17,407 bases of DNA from Saprospiraceae bacterium (GCA_021739805.1 JAIPBB010000088.1:1-17407), one strand, 5' to 3'; counted from the stretch's first letter, positions 1-9,437 are shown. The notes: a model not told the origin generated them from the letters alone. Numbers and translations are program-made.

Positions 1-536
1 ATGCCACCTCCATAGGAAGAAGAGGTACCTCTAGTTGCTGAATTATTACAAATAATAGAGTTTTTAATAATTGGATTTGAGCTTTCAAGATATATTCCTC
101 CTCCGTAATAATTTGCTATATTGTTTGAAATAATAGAGTTAGAAATTACTACTTTAGAATAATTGTAAATGTACAGTCCACCACCATTACTATTATAAAT
201 TGAACTTTCTTTTGCTTTACCATATTTAATTTCACAATAAATTATTTTTGATGTATCATTTGTGTAAGCTGTTGAATTAAATTCAATTCCATTCCAGCAA
301 CCATTAGTAGTAGATATATCATAAAATCCGGTAGTGTCCACTACTGAAAAAATAATTGGTTCATCAAATGTGCCTATGGCAAGTAAACGACCTTGAATAT
401 CAAGTTTATAATGTCCTTGAAATTCAACATAAGTACCTGGTGATATAATTAATGTAACACCATTTTCAACTAACACATCACAACCAACTTTAATAGTATC
501 AGCTTCCCAAATTGTATTGGAAGAAATAGTACATTC
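1..536 (-). repeat. Beta-helix module 4 (from residue ~1085, truncated by the window edge)
   Basis: Header cysteines are at residues 1086 and 1103, followed by FQGHYKLDIQGRLLA and the first rungs. The module is cut at the window edge, so its end and any C-terminal anchor are unseen. Confidence 0.75.
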
Positions 537-3500
537 CGCATAAATATCTTCTTGGTTTTCATAAGCACCAATATCAATACGTCCTTTATTAAATCTGGCG
601 TTTCCTGCATAATCGGTGGCAATATAACCCATACCGGAAGTGTCACTAATACCAGCATTTATACATGGTGATAGTGAGTCAATATACCAATTAGCTACTG
701 AACCATCGTAGGAAACTCCTGAACCTGCAGAAGGACTACTAAATAATGGATTCTCATCAATATTATCATTATAAACTCCATTATAATTTAATTGAGAACC
801 AGGACCATCGAATAATACTGACCCTCCTTTAACTAAACAATTATAGAATTTTGGATCACTTGTGACATCATAAAGATAAACTTCATTTCCTCCCGAGACA
901 TTTCCTGCTGAATCGTTATAAAAAATGTTATTTTTAAAAACTGGATCTGCATTATTAGTAACCATAAGTCCGCCTCCAAAATGTGAAGAAAAATTATTTG
1001 CAATTGTATTGTTGAAAAACAAAGGTTTTGCATCATTATAAATACTTATACCGCCTCCATAATATCCGGATTGATTATTTACAATAATATTGTTTTTGAT
1101 AGTTGGAATATCATAACCTTCGACCCATAAGCCACCCCCACCAAAAGAATAGGCATTCCCGGCATAAGTTGTTTTATTGTTTGATATTAAATTATTTGCA
1201 ACAGTTGTAGTACTATATCGTAAATATATTCCACCACCATTATATAAAGCAGTATTATTCTCAATTTTATTATTTTTTATTACATCATCATAAGAGTAAT
1301 AGCATGAGATACCTGCTCCATAGCGTGAATTGTTATTTTTTATTACATTATTTTGTATTATAGCATTGCATCTGTAAAGCCCTATTCCACCTCCTCGACC
1401 ACTTGTATTACTATTATTTTTAATTAAACAATTAGAAATTCTTAATTCATCGCTATAATAGGCATAAATACTACCTCCAGAAGAAGTTGGGTAATTCAAA
1501 TATTCAATACGGCAATCATGAATAATTGTTGAATCATTATAATATTCATTAGGATTATTAATATAAATACCTTTCCAACCGGTTGTAGGGTCATCGGTTG
1601 TGAAATGTATTGTATCGGTTTCTGTTCCAACTGCGTATAAACTTCCCTGAATTGTGAGTCTATAGGATCCTGTGAATTTAACTTTAGTACCGGGTAAGAT
1701 TGTTAATTTTGCACCGTTAGAAACTGTAACATCACAAGTTACATTGATAGTATTTGCATCCCAGGTTGTATTTGTGGATATTGTTCCGCATGCCGATAAT
1801 GATGATTTGTCTTCGTATGCACCAATATCAACAGCAGCACTATAAACCCTTGTTTTACCTAATAAATCAACTGCTGGGAGTTCAAGTCCTGCAGTTGAAG
1901 GCGTTCCTGCATCAATACATAGAGATGTTTCTTGTAAAGACCAGTTTTTATTGGCACCATTATATGTTATACCTGCTCCGTTAGATGGATTTTTAAACAA
2001 TGGATTTGAGCTTATATTGCCGGTTCCTGAATATGTTCCTCCTTCAATATCATTATATTGAACATTTGGTATTGTTGAAGGGTAGATTTGTTTATCGATA
2101 CCACTATAAGGAGATTCATTTCCCCAAATAATATTGTTTGTGATTACTGGAGCTATAGATGAGAGACGGTAAATTCCTGCTCCGCTGCTAGTTGAACTGT
2201 TATTTGCTATAGTGTTATTTGTTATTGACGGAGTGTATGAGCTACTGGTACTATAAATATAAATACCTCCAGCATAACTCGAAGTTGCTGTATTATTTAC
2301 AATAACATTATTAATTATTTTGGCACTACTATTACGCAAATAAATAGCACCACCGTAATATGCTGAATTATTTGATATTATGTTACTTCTGACTATCAAT
2401 TTTGAAACGTTATAAATATAAATACCTCCTCCATACTTATCTTGAGTTAATGAGCTTGTAGCTTTTCCATTTTTAATTTTACAATACTCAATTTTTGAAG
2501 TATCATTTGTTGATAGAGTGTTATAAAAATCAATTCCATACCAACCCTCATTTTGGTTGTAACAATTAAATATAATCATGCTATCCATTGTGCCAACTGC
2601 CAAAAGTCTTCCATCAATATCTAAATGGTATTGCCCAAGGAAGGTTACTTTTGTTCCTGGTTGTATTGTTAAGGTTATTCCATTATCAACTAAAACATCG
2701 CAGGTGATAAGAACATCTCCTGACCATGATGTATTAGAACTGATTGTTCCACAAACCTGAGTTGAAGCAACGTATTCCAATGCTCCAATATCAATAGTTC
2801 CTTCATCATATCTGAAATTTCCTGCAACGTCCAGCATACTAACTCCATAACCTGCAGGATAAATTCCGGCATTTCTGCAGGGAGATGTTGATTGTATTCC
2901 CCAATCAGCAGTTAAGCCATTAAATGTGTAACCGACACCTGATGATGGAGAAACAAAGTGTGGAAGTGTGTCAATATTTCCTAATCCAGTATATCCTCCC
3001 TCTATATTACAATTTTCTACGATTGGATATGGACTTTTTCCAACTTGAGGATAACTACTTGAAGTATTACCCCAAATAATACAATTTATTATTCTTGGAT
3101 GACAACTGCTACTATAAGCAATAATACCACCACCTTGAGAACCACTACTATTATTTACAATTGTATTATTTATTACATCAGGATTTGAACTGCTATAAAT
3201 AAATATACCTCCACCAAGACTTGATGCAGTATTATTTGAAATAACGTTATTGATAATTTTCGGGGATGAGCCTGTCCAACATGCGATTGCACCTCCATAA
3301 TATGAACTATAGTTATTAGAGATTATATTATTCCTGATAATTAGTTTTGAAAAACTTTTACATAAGATTGCTCCTCCAATCATATCGTAATAATCTCCAC
3401 TGTTAGCTTTTCCATAGGAGATAATACAATATTCAATTATTGAAGTATCATTTGTAGCCGGTGTCGAATTAAATTTTATTCCGGTCCAACCTGTACTTTG

Positions 3501-3788
3501 ATTAAGAGCTGTGAATGTAATTTTATTTGTTGCAGTTCCTTGTGCTAGTATCCGACCTTGAATATCAAGTTTATGATGCCCCTGAAATTGGACATATGTT
3601 CCGGCACTTATTGTTAATGTTACGCCATTGTTAACAGTAATATCTCCTGTTACTTTCACTGTATCGGCATTCCATGTTGTGTTGGTGGAAATAATTCCGG
3701 ATGCAGTAATATTTACTGCTTTTGCTGAAAAGGTATTCAAACCTATTATCGCAATTGCTAGGAAAAAAACTTTGTAAAGATTTTTCAT
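1..3788 (-). CDS. Giant secreted parallel beta-helix surface protein, four tandem modules, 3' end outside the window
   Basis: The frame from the ATG at 3788 is open to the window edge (1262 codons plus two bases), so the C-terminus is missing. Residues 1-24 form a signal peptide ending SAKA. The rest is about three and a half copies of one module. Each module has a header of the type TISSNT.W....I.V.CDV, then LTI.PGT.V.F.G...LDI.GRLLA.GT. It continues with Asn/Gly-rich right-handed beta-helix rungs (IISNN...YYGGGIYI) and closes with SPC..AG and IDIGAYE. The closing motif resembles the 'choice-of-anchor Q' type of beta-helix protein. Headers begin near residues 27, 346, 667 and 1086. Such proteins are usually exported adhesins or polysaccharide-binding or -cleaving proteins, often anchored by type IX secretion, but the missing C-terminus prevents a check. 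No catalytic residues were identified. The gene follows a kinase/regulator pair on the same strand. Confidence 0.88.
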   Translation of the reverse strand, partial: MKNLYKVFFLAIAIIGLNTFSAKAVNITASGIISTNTTWNADTVKVTGDITVNNGVTLTISAGTYVQFQGHHKLDIQGRILAQGTATNKITFTALNQSTGWTGIKFNSTPATNDTSIIEYCIISYGKANSGDYYDMIGGAILCKSFSKLIIRNNIISNNYSSYYGGAIACWTGSSPKIINNVISNNTASSLGGGIFIYSSSNPDVINNTIVNNSSGSQGGGIIAYSSSCHPRIINCIIWGNTSSSYPQVGKSPYPIVENCNIEGGYTGLGNIDTLPHFVSPSSGVGYTFNGLTADWGIQSTSPCRNAGIYPAGYGVSMLDVAGNFRYDEGTIDIGALEYVASTQVCGTISSNTSWSGDVLITCDVLVDNGITLTIQPGTKVTFLGQYHLDIDGRLLAVGTMDSMIIFNCYNQNEGWYGIDFYNTLSTNDTSKIEYCKIKNGKATSSLTQDKYGGGIYIYNVSKLIVRSNIISNNSAYYGGAIYLRNSSAKIINNVIVNNTATSSYAGGIYIYSTSSSYTPSITNNTIANNSSTSSGAGIYRLSSIAPVITNNIIWGNESPYSGIDKQIYPSTIPNVQYNDIEGGTYSGTGNISSNPLFKNPSNGAGITYNGANKNWSLQETSLCIDAGTPSTAGLELPAVDLLGKTRVYSAAVDIGAYEDKSSLSACGTISTNTTWDANTINVTCDVTVSNGAKLTILPGTKVKFTGSYRLTIQGSLYAVGTETDTIHFTTDDPTTGWKGIYINNPNEYYNDSTIIHDCRIEYLNYPTSSGGSIYAYYSDELRISNCLIKNNSNTSGRGGGIGLYRCNAIIQNNVIKNNNSRYGAGISCYYSYDDVIKNNKIENNTALYNGGGIYLRYSTTTVANNLISNNKTTYAGNAYSFGGGGLWVEGYDIPTIKNNIIVNNQSGYYGGGISIYNDAKPLFFNNTIANNFSSHFGGGLMVTNNADPVFKNNIFYNDSAGNVSGGNEVYLYDVTSDPKFYNCLVKGGSVLFDGPGSQLNYNGVYNDNIDENPLFSSPSAGSGVSYDGSVANWYIDSLSPCINAGISDTSGMGYIATDYAGNARFNKGRIDIGAYENQEDIYAECTISSNTIWEADTIKVGCDVLVENGVTLIISPGTYVEFQGHYKLDIQGRLLAIGTFDEPIIFSVVDTTGFYDISTTNGCWNGIEFNSTAYTNDTSKIIYCEIKYGKAKESSIYNSNGGGLYIYNYSKVVISNSIISNNIANYYGGGIYLESSNPIIKNSIICNNSATRGTSSSYGGG
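537..1793 (-). repeat. Beta-helix module 3 (residues ~666-1084)
   Basis: About 419 residues, roughly 100 longer than modules 1 and 2; the extra length lies in the Asn/Gly-rich rung region. Header cysteines are at residues 667 and 685. The closing DIGAYE begins at residue 1072. Confidence 0.8.
1794..2756 (-). repeat. Beta-helix module 2 (residues ~345-665)
   Basis: About 321 residues. The header has cysteines at residues 346 and 363 (CGTISSNTSW...ITCDV), followed by Asn/Gly-rich rungs, and the module closes with DIGAYE at residues 654-659. Confidence 0.8.
2757..3716 (-). repeat. Beta-helix module 1 (residues ~25-344)
   Basis: This is the first module after the signal peptide, about 320 residues, ending at DIGALE (residues 333-338). 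Its header reads ASGIISTNTTW...VTGDI, so Ser and Gly stand where modules 2-4 have two cysteines. Its LDIQGR stretch is nearly identical in DNA to that of module 4. Confidence 0.8.
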
Positions 3789-3924
3789 GACTTTTGGCTT
3801 TTGTTAATATTTTCTATTCAAGGATTTTAATAAATATATTGATCTGTTTTTGTTTTCTAAAATACAAAAATTTATTATGCACGTAAAGGTATTATTTGAT
3901 TAAAACCTATTTTAGCGAAATCCA

Positions 3925-3954
3925 CCTAATTCTATTAGGCATATTACCTATTAG
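3925..3954. promoter_or_regulatory. Candidate operator: dyad plus direct repeat upstream of the beta-helix gene
   Basis: CCTAAT (3925-3930) and ATTAGG (3934-3939) form a perfect 6-bp dyad around three bases. The heptamer CTATTAG occurs at 3932-3938 and again at 3948-3954, 16 nt apart, close to one and a half helical turns. The element lies 37 nt past the regulator's stop codon and about 140 nt before the beta-helix start. It could bind the upstream LuxR-type regulator, or be a weak hairpin at the end of the regulator mRNA. No convincing -7 box was found between it and the gene. Confidence 0.25.
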
Positions 3955-3990
3955 ATAGTTGGTTGTAATAAAAGTTGCATTGCATGATTG

Positions 3991-4638
3991 TTAAATTTCT
4001 ATTAGTTTATGTTTTATTGCATAAACCAAAAGATTTACAATATTTGTTGAGCCGGTTTTAACAATCATATTTGCTTTATGTCCATCAACAGTTCTTTTGC
4101 TAATAAAAAGTTTGTCAGCTATTTCTTGATTTGATAAACCTTCAGATACAAGTTGAAGAATTTCCAATTCTCTTTTAGTTAATGTGAATTCAGGTGTTTC
4201 AGGTTCTTTAATTTTGATATATTTCTTTGTAAAATAGCCAAGAAGTTCTTCTGAAAAGCAATTTTTGCCTTCTGAAACAAGTTGTATTGCTCTATCAATA
4301 TCTTCAATATTGCTTTTTTTTAAAAGAAAACCCATCACACCCGCATTAATCATCTGTTGAAGATATTCTTCTTCACCAAACATTGATAGTGCGATGATTT
4401 TCAAATTTGGATTTCGCTCCATAGCCATTCTTGTGGCATCAATGCCATTAATTTCAGGCATTTTTATGTCCATGAAAATAACATCAGGCGAATATTCATT
4501 TAGCATATTGAGAAATTCTCTTCCATTATGTGCTTCTGCAATAACTTCGGCATACTTTAACTTATTGATAACCATTGTTAATCCTTTTCGGAATAATTCA
4601 TGGTCATCAACAACCATGATTTTGATTTTTTCTGACAT
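3991..4638 (-). CDS. NarL/FixJ-type response regulator (receiver plus LuxR helix-turn-helix)
   Basis: This 215-residue cytoplasmic transcription factor has the usual length for the family. The receiver domain (about 5-120) carries the acidic pair D11/D12, phospho-acceptor D57 (in VIFMDIKMPEING), switch Ser S85 (IIALS) and Lys K107 (FLLKK). The LuxR-type helix-turn-helix (about 151-215) contains LTKRELEILQLVSEGLSNQEIA and the recognition-helix signature KRTVDGHKAN (181-190). All residues needed for phosphorylation are present. The gene starts 79 nt after the stop of the sensor kinase on the same strand, with no terminator seen between them, so the two are probably cotranscribed and act as a pair. 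The target genes are unknown; the surface protein immediately downstream is the nearest candidate. Confidence 0.93.
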   Translation of the reverse strand: MSEKIKIMVVDDHELFRKGLTMVINKLKYAEVIAEAHNGREFLNMLNEYSPDVIFMDIKMPEINGIDATRMAMERNPNLKIIALSMFGEEEYLQQMINAGVMGFLLKKSNIEDIDRAIQLVSEGKNCFSEELLGYFTKKYIKIKEPETPEFTLTKRELEILQLVSEGLSNQEIADKLFISKRTVDGHKANMIVKTGSTNIVNLLVYAIKHKLIEI

Positions 4639-4717
4639 ATTCTGAATTTTATTTTTAATTGATTGTGCTTATTGTAAAATTAGTAATTTTTAATTTAATA
4701 TTATTTTTAACAAATAG

Positions 4718-7156
4718 TTAATTCAAATTCACAGAAATATTTACTATTGTTCCTTTGTTTTCGTGGCTTTCAATTTTGCATTTTGCATTTATCGATTTTG
4801 CCCGGTTTAAAACATTATTCAATCCAAGTCCTTCCTCTTTTCTTAAAGTTAATGCAGGGTCGAAGCCAATACCATCGTCTTCAAAAATAATTGATAAAAT
4901 CCTGGAGTCTTCTTTCATTAGTATATTAATATTATTAGCTGCTGCATGTTTAATAGTGTTATTAATAAGTTCGATAATTATTCTGTAAATGGCTGTTTCA
5001 ACAGAGTTTGGATATCTTTGATTTATGTTAGATGTTTTAAAAACAACATTAATAGTTTTGGTGAAATTAAGTTTCTCACAAAAGGAGTTTATAGCAGGTA
5101 TTAACCCATTATCACTAATTGTTTCCGGCATAAGATGATTTGCTATGGATCTTGCAGTTGTAATGGCATCATCGATTAATTCATTTGTATATTTAATCAT
5201 TTCTTTTTTCTCTATTTTATCAATTCCTTCTGCATTTAATTGATTAAAATATAGTTTTATGGTTGAAAGCAATGGACCTAAACCATCATGCAGGTCTTCT
5301 GAAAATTGCTTTCGTTCTTTGTCTTCGGTTTCTATTACACTGCTCAGAAGCTTCCTTTCTAAATGCTTTTGCTCAGTGATATCAATGATTATTCCTCTAT
5401 ATCCTACAGCTACATTGTTTTTGTCTTTTATTGGGCTTATATAAGTAATTCCGGGAAAAGTACTTTTATCTTTTCTAATCATGATATATTCCTGACCTTT
5501 GTATTTTCCCCCTTCCAAAATGTATAGAATGTCTTCCTGAAATCTTTTGAGATCGTTTTCAATTATAATATCATCGATATAAAAACCATTAATTAAATCA
5601 AATTTTGAATATCCGGTTAAACTTAATCCTGCACTATTAATAATTGTAAATTTTCGATTAATATCGAGTTCAAAAACTGTCTGAGGTAATAGATTTGCTA
5701 ATTCTTTATATTTTTTCTCGCTTTCAAGTAATTCGAGATTGGCAATCTTTTGTGCAATTAATCGCTTTGACTTTTGGCGGACAAAAATTGCCCGAATACT
5801 TATTATAATTATTAAAATCAATAAAATAGCACTGCCAATAATATATTTTTTTTGAGTTTTTTTATTTTCTGAATTTAGCTCACTAATATTTTTTAAGTGT
5901 TCAATTTCTTCAACCCTTTTTTCTGTCTCATAGCTTATTTGTAATTCTTCTAATTGTTTGTCCTTGTTTTCGTAGTAAATGCTGTCAGAAATATCTGAAT
6001 ACAAATTATGATAGTGATATGCTTGTTTGAAATCATTTTTCTCAGCATAGGTTTTAGCCAAATAACTATAAATGTCTTTTTCAAGAATTTTGTTTTTTAT
6101 CTCATAAGCTATATCAAGGCTACTATTTAAATAAGAAATTGCTTCATTAAAATCACCTGATTCCAAATAAATTCTACCAATAGCTGTAAGGGTTAAAGAA
6201 ATTCCATATTTCTCACCAATTTCTTTTTTTATGTCAAGAGATTTGAATTTATATTCTAATGCCTCATTAATCTTACCTTCTTCAAAATAAATTGTTCCTA
6301 TGTTATTAAATGAGGCGGCAATTCCTCTTTTGTCATTAATTTGTTTTCTAATTTCTAATGCCTTTTTATAATAATCTAAACATAATTTAAAATTTTTCTG
6401 TTGAAAATGAATGCTTCCAATATTATTATAGATATTAGCAATACCTTGTTGGTCGTTAAGCTCTTTCTTTATTTCTAAAGACTGATTGTAATATTCATTT
6501 GCTTTTTTATAATTATTCTGCACATAATATATGTTTCCAATATTCATTAATGTAATCGAGCTTTCAAGCTTAAGACCTTCTTCTTGAAATAATTTGTTTG
6601 CATCTAAATAATATTTTATAGTTTTAGTATAATCACCTTGATTATAATAAATAGTCCCAATGTTATTATATGATGATGCAATTCCTGATTTAACATTTAA
6701 TTTTTTATCAATTTCTAATGCTTTATTATAATATTCTAATGCCTTTTCTGAATTATTCAAATCCTGATATAGATAACCCATATTATTATAAGTAATAGAT
6801 GTTCCATAGTCATCCTTTATTTTATCCTTAATGGCAAGGGATTTATTATAATATTCAAGGGATTTTGAATATTCATTTTTTCGATGGTAAACTAGTCCCA
6901 AGTTGTTTAAGGAGTTTGCTTCTCCTTTTTTGAAATTAATTTTTTGGGAAAGTTTTAATGCTTTATTAACATACTCATAAGCTTTATCTAAATCAAAACC
7001 TTTGTAAATTATAAATAATTCATTGTAGGTATTCACACGTACTGTGTCGATTTGAGTTGAAGATAGAATATATTTAAGACTGTCGATTGTTCTATTGTTA
7101 GAAAAACTTTCAAAGGATAAAATGGAAATAAATAATAAAATTATTAGCTTTTTCAT
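4718..7156 (-). CDS. Membrane sensor histidine kinase: periplasmic TPR array, TM, PAS, HisKA_3, HATPase
   Basis: The protein has 812 residues. A signal peptide (1-20) is followed by nine TPR repeats (about 41-395) with an exact 40-residue period, each around YNNIG.IYY...Y..A..YY.KALEI. A short coiled coil (about 400-435) and one transmembrane helix (about 438-457) come next. A PAS domain (about 477-597, ending GIIIDITEQ) leads into a HisKA_3 dimerisation domain with phospho-acceptor H623 in EDLHDG. The ATPase domain has the N box (N732/N733, ELINNTIKHA), G1 box (DDGIGF, 760-765) and G2 box (GLGL, 776-779). This class phosphorylates LuxR-type regulators, and one lies 79 nt downstream. The TPR array should be periplasmic and likely senses a protein or peptide partner; the ligand is unknown. 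Transcription is separated from upstream dnaK by a terminator, although no clear promoter box was found. Confidence 0.92.
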   Translation of the reverse strand: MKKLIILLFISILSFESFSNNRTIDSLKYILSSTQIDTVRVNTYNELFIIYKGFDLDKAYEYVNKALKLSQKINFKKGEANSLNNLGLVYHRKNEYSKSLEYYNKSLAIKDKIKDDYGTSITYNNMGYLYQDLNNSEKALEYYNKALEIDKKLNVKSGIASSYNNIGTIYYNQGDYTKTIKYYLDANKLFQEEGLKLESSITLMNIGNIYYVQNNYKKANEYYNQSLEIKKELNDQQGIANIYNNIGSIHFQQKNFKLCLDYYKKALEIRKQINDKRGIAASFNNIGTIYFEEGKINEALEYKFKSLDIKKEIGEKYGISLTLTAIGRIYLESGDFNEAISYLNSSLDIAYEIKNKILEKDIYSYLAKTYAEKNDFKQAYHYHNLYSDISDSIYYENKDKQLEELQISYETEKRVEEIEHLKNISELNSENKKTQKKYIIGSAILLILIIIISIRAIFVRQKSKRLIAQKIANLELLESEKKYKELANLLPQTVFELDINRKFTIINSAGLSLTGYSKFDLINGFYIDDIIIENDLKRFQEDILYILEGGKYKGQEYIMIRKDKSTFPGITYISPIKDKNNVAVGYRGIIIDITEQKHLERKLLSSVIETEDKERKQFSEDLHDGLGPLLSTIKLYFNQLNAEGIDKIEKKEMIKYTNELIDDAITTARSIANHLMPETISDNGLIPAINSFCEKLNFTKTINVVFKTSNINQRYPNSVETAIYRIIIELINNTIKHAAANNINILMKEDSRILSIIFEDDGIGFDPALTLRKEEGLGLNNVLNRAKSINAKCKIESHENKGTIVNISVNLN

Positions 7157-7320
7157 ATGTTTGATTCCGACATTTCAGATATGAAGCTAAAATTAAATAA
7201 AAAAAAGTAATTCAAGAAATAAAACTGATTAAAAATAAGAGCCTTATTTAATTGGTAGCTTAATCAATCTAAAAACCAATAAGATACGTCAATGCTAAAA
7301 TTTTAAAAATTTGGAAGTAT

Positions 7321-7350
7321 AAAAAAAGCCTTACGATTATCGAAAGGCTT
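7321..7350 (-). terminator. Intrinsic terminator of dnaK
   Basis: Read on the minus strand, a stem AAGCCTT / AAGGCTT (7344-7350 with 7326-7332) closes an 11-nt loop that itself holds CGAT/ATCG. It runs directly into a T-tract (the seven A bases at 7321-7327 on the plus strand, partly inside the stem). It begins 22 nt past the dnaK stop codon. The plus-strand reading has no comparable T-tract, so it acts in the dnaK direction and insulates the kinase gene. Confidence 0.82.
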
Positions 7351-7372
7351 TCTAACTTATAATAAAAAAATA

Positions 7373-9280
7373 TTATTTATCATCAACTTCTTCAAAATCA
7401 ACATCTGTTACTTCGTCGTTTTTTGGTGCATCAGCTTCTCCGCTTGGGTCTCCTTGTGGCTGAGTTGCTTGTGCTTCTTGTGTAGCTTTATACATTTCTT
7501 CACTTGCAGCTTGCCATGCAGTATTAAGAGCAGCCAGAGCTGTATCAATCGCTTCAATGTTTTTGTTTTTATGAGCTTCTTTAAGTTCAGTTAAGGCATT
7601 TTCAATTGGTGCTTTTTTGTCTTCCGGCAATTTTTCCCCATACTCTTTTAATTGCTTTTCAGTTTGGAAAATCATAGAATCAGCATTGTTTAGTTTATCT
7701 ATTTCTTCACGTGCTTTTTTATCAGACTCAGCATTTGCTTCGGCTTCATCTTTCATTCTTTTGATTTCTTCATCTGATAATCCTGAAGAAGCTTCGATTC
7801 TAATTTGCTGTGATTTTCCTGTTCCTTTGTCTTTTGCCGAAACATTAAGAATTCCATTGGAGTCAATATCAAAGGTAACTTCAATTTGAGGCACTCCTCG
7901 TGGTGATGGTGGAATACCATCTAAATGGAATCTGCCTATACTTTTGTTTCCGGCAGCCATTGGTCTTTCGCCTTGGAGTACATGAATTTCAACAGATGGC
8001 TGATTGTCAGCTGCAGTAGAAAATGTCTCAGATTTTTTAGTTGGAATAGTTGTGTTTGATTCAATAAGTTTTGTCATCACACTACCAAGAGTTTCAATTC
8101 CAAGTGATAAAGGAGTTACATCAAGTAATAATACATCTTTCACTTCTCCTGTGAGTACACCACCTTGAATGGCTGCACCAATAGCAACAACTTCATCAGG
8201 ATTAACACCTTTTGAAGGTTCTTTCCCGAAGAATTCGCTTACTATTTTTTGAATTGCAGGTATTCTGGTTGAACCACCAACAAGAATAACTTCATCAATA
8301 TCTGAAGCTGTCATATTTGCATCACTAAGAGCTTTTTTACATGGTCCAATTGTGTCTTGTATTAAAGAGTCACATAATTGTTCAAATTTTGCTTTTGACA
8401 ATGTTCTTACTAAGTGCTTAGGAATACCATCAACCGGCATAATGTAAGGAAGATTGATTTCTGTAGAAGATGAGCTTGATAATTCAATTTTTGCTTTTTC
8501 GGCTGCTTCTTTAAGTCTTTGTAATGCCATTGGGTCTTTACGAAGGTCAATGTTTTCATCTTTTATAAATTCTTCGGCAAGCCAATCAATAATTTTATGG
8601 TCAAAATCGTCACCACCAAGATGAGTGTCCCCATTTGTTGACTTTACTTCAAAAACACCATCTCCTAATTCTAATATTGAAATGTCGAAGGTTCCCCCAC
8701 CTAAGTCAAAAACAGCAATTTTAATATCTTTATTTTTTTTATCTAAACCATAAGCAAGTGATGCTGCAGTTGGTTCGTTAATAATTCTTTTAACATTTAA
8801 TCCTGCAATTTCACCGGCTTCTTTTGTCGCCTGACGTTGTGAATCACTGAAGTATGCAGGTACAGTAATAACTGCATCTGTAACTTCCTGACCTAAATAA
8901 TCTTCTGCAGTTTTCTTCATTTTTTGCAGAATAATAGCAGAAATTTCCTGTGGCGAGTAAAGTCTTTCGTCAATTTTAACTCTAGGTGTGTTATTGTCAC
9001 CTTTTACAACTTTATAGGATATTCGATTGACTTCTTTAGAAACTCTGTCAAATGTTTCACCCATAAATCTTTTAATCGACGAAACCGTTTTCTCAGGATT
9101 TGTAATTGCTTGACGTTTTGCCGGGTCACCAACTTTTCTTTCACCATTTTCAGTAAAAGCAACCATACTTGGTGTTGTTCTTTTTCCTTCGCTGTTAGGT
9201 ATTACAACAGGTTCGTTTCCTTCCATAACCGAAACACATGAATTTGTAGTTCCCAGATCGATACCAATAATTTTTCCCAT
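7373..9280 (-). CDS. dnaK: Chaperone protein DnaK (Hsp70)
   Basis: This is the cytoplasmic ATP-dependent Hsp70 chaperone that binds exposed hydrophobic segments of client proteins, working with DnaJ and GrpE. Its 635 residues match the usual full length. The nucleotide-binding domain (1-382) opens with [11 protein letters not shown], contains [10 protein letters not shown] with T197, and has LGGDDFD (221-227) and [10 protein letters not shown]. The interdomain linker is [10 protein letters not shown] (383-392). The substrate-binding beta domain follows to about 505, then a helical lid to about 600, a Gln/Ala/Gly-rich spacer and the acidic tail [10 protein letters not shown] typical of bacterial DnaK. 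dnaJ and grpE are not adjacent. The gene ends in its own terminator and appears monocistronic. No CIRCE-like operator was recognised upstream. Confidence 0.98.
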   Translation of the reverse strand: MGKIIGIDLGTTNSCVSVMEGNEPVVIPNSEGKRTTPSMVAFTENGERKVGDPAKRQAITNPEKTVSSIKRFMGETFDRVSKEVNRISYKVVKGDNNTPRVKIDERLYSPQEISAIILQKMKKTAEDYLGQEVTDAVITVPAYFSDSQRQATKEAGEIAGLNVKRIINEPTAASLAYGLDKKNKDIKIAVFDLGGGTFDISILELGDGVFEVKSTNGDTHLGGDDFDHKIIDWLAEEFIKDENIDLRKDPMALQRLKEAAEKAKIELSSSSSTEINLPYIMPVDGIPKHLVRTLSKAKFEQLCDSLIQDTIGPCKKALSDANMTASDIDEVILVGGSTRIPAIQKIVSEFFGKEPSKGVNPDEVVAIGAAIQGGVLTGEVKDVLLLDVTPLSLGIETLGSVMTKLIESNTTIPTKKSETFSTAADNQPSVEIHVLQGERPMAAGNKSIGRFHLDGIPPSPRGVPQIEVTFDIDSNGILNVSAKDKGTGKSQQIRIEASSGLSDEEIKRMKDEAEANAESDKKAREEIDKLNNADSMIFQTEKQLKEYGEKLPEDKKAPIENALTELKEAHKNKNIEAIDTALAALNTAWQAASEEMYKATQEAQATQPQGDPSGEADAPKNDEVTDVDFEEVDDK

Positions 9281-9404
9281 TTTCTTATTTGTTTTTTTTG
9301 ATTGTTCTAATTTTTTTTTGAATACGGAATTCTGTTAGTCAATGTTTATGCCAAATGACATAATAAAACAGCATTGTGAAATAATGGCATATATACTTTA
9401 AATC

Positions 9405-9437
9405 CGAAAATAAGTTAATGACTTTTAAAATGACAAA
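9405..9437 (-). promoter_or_regulatory. Candidate dnaK promoter
   Basis: On the minus strand, TTTG (9437-9434) is followed after 21 nt by TATTTTCG (9412-9405), one mismatch from the Bacteroidota -7 consensus TAnnTTTG. The spacing fits the -33/-7 arrangement. It would give a leader of about 120 nt before the ATG at 9280. The region is AT-rich, so chance matches are possible. Confidence 0.35.

Noticed and set aside
1754..1984. Plus-strand open frame inside the beta-helix gene
   Set aside because: It is antisense to a well-supported long frame with clear repeat motifs, and its composition is that of a shadow frame.
3840..3870. Promoter for the beta-helix gene
   Set aside because: The best minus-strand candidate (an AATTTTTG-like box near 3865-3872) departs from TAnnTTTG and lacks a -33 TTTG at the right distance.
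8924..9241. Plus-strand open frame of 105 codons opposite dnaK
   Set aside because: Antisense frames opposite conserved dnaK are common because of its codon bias, and the protein has no recognisable features.
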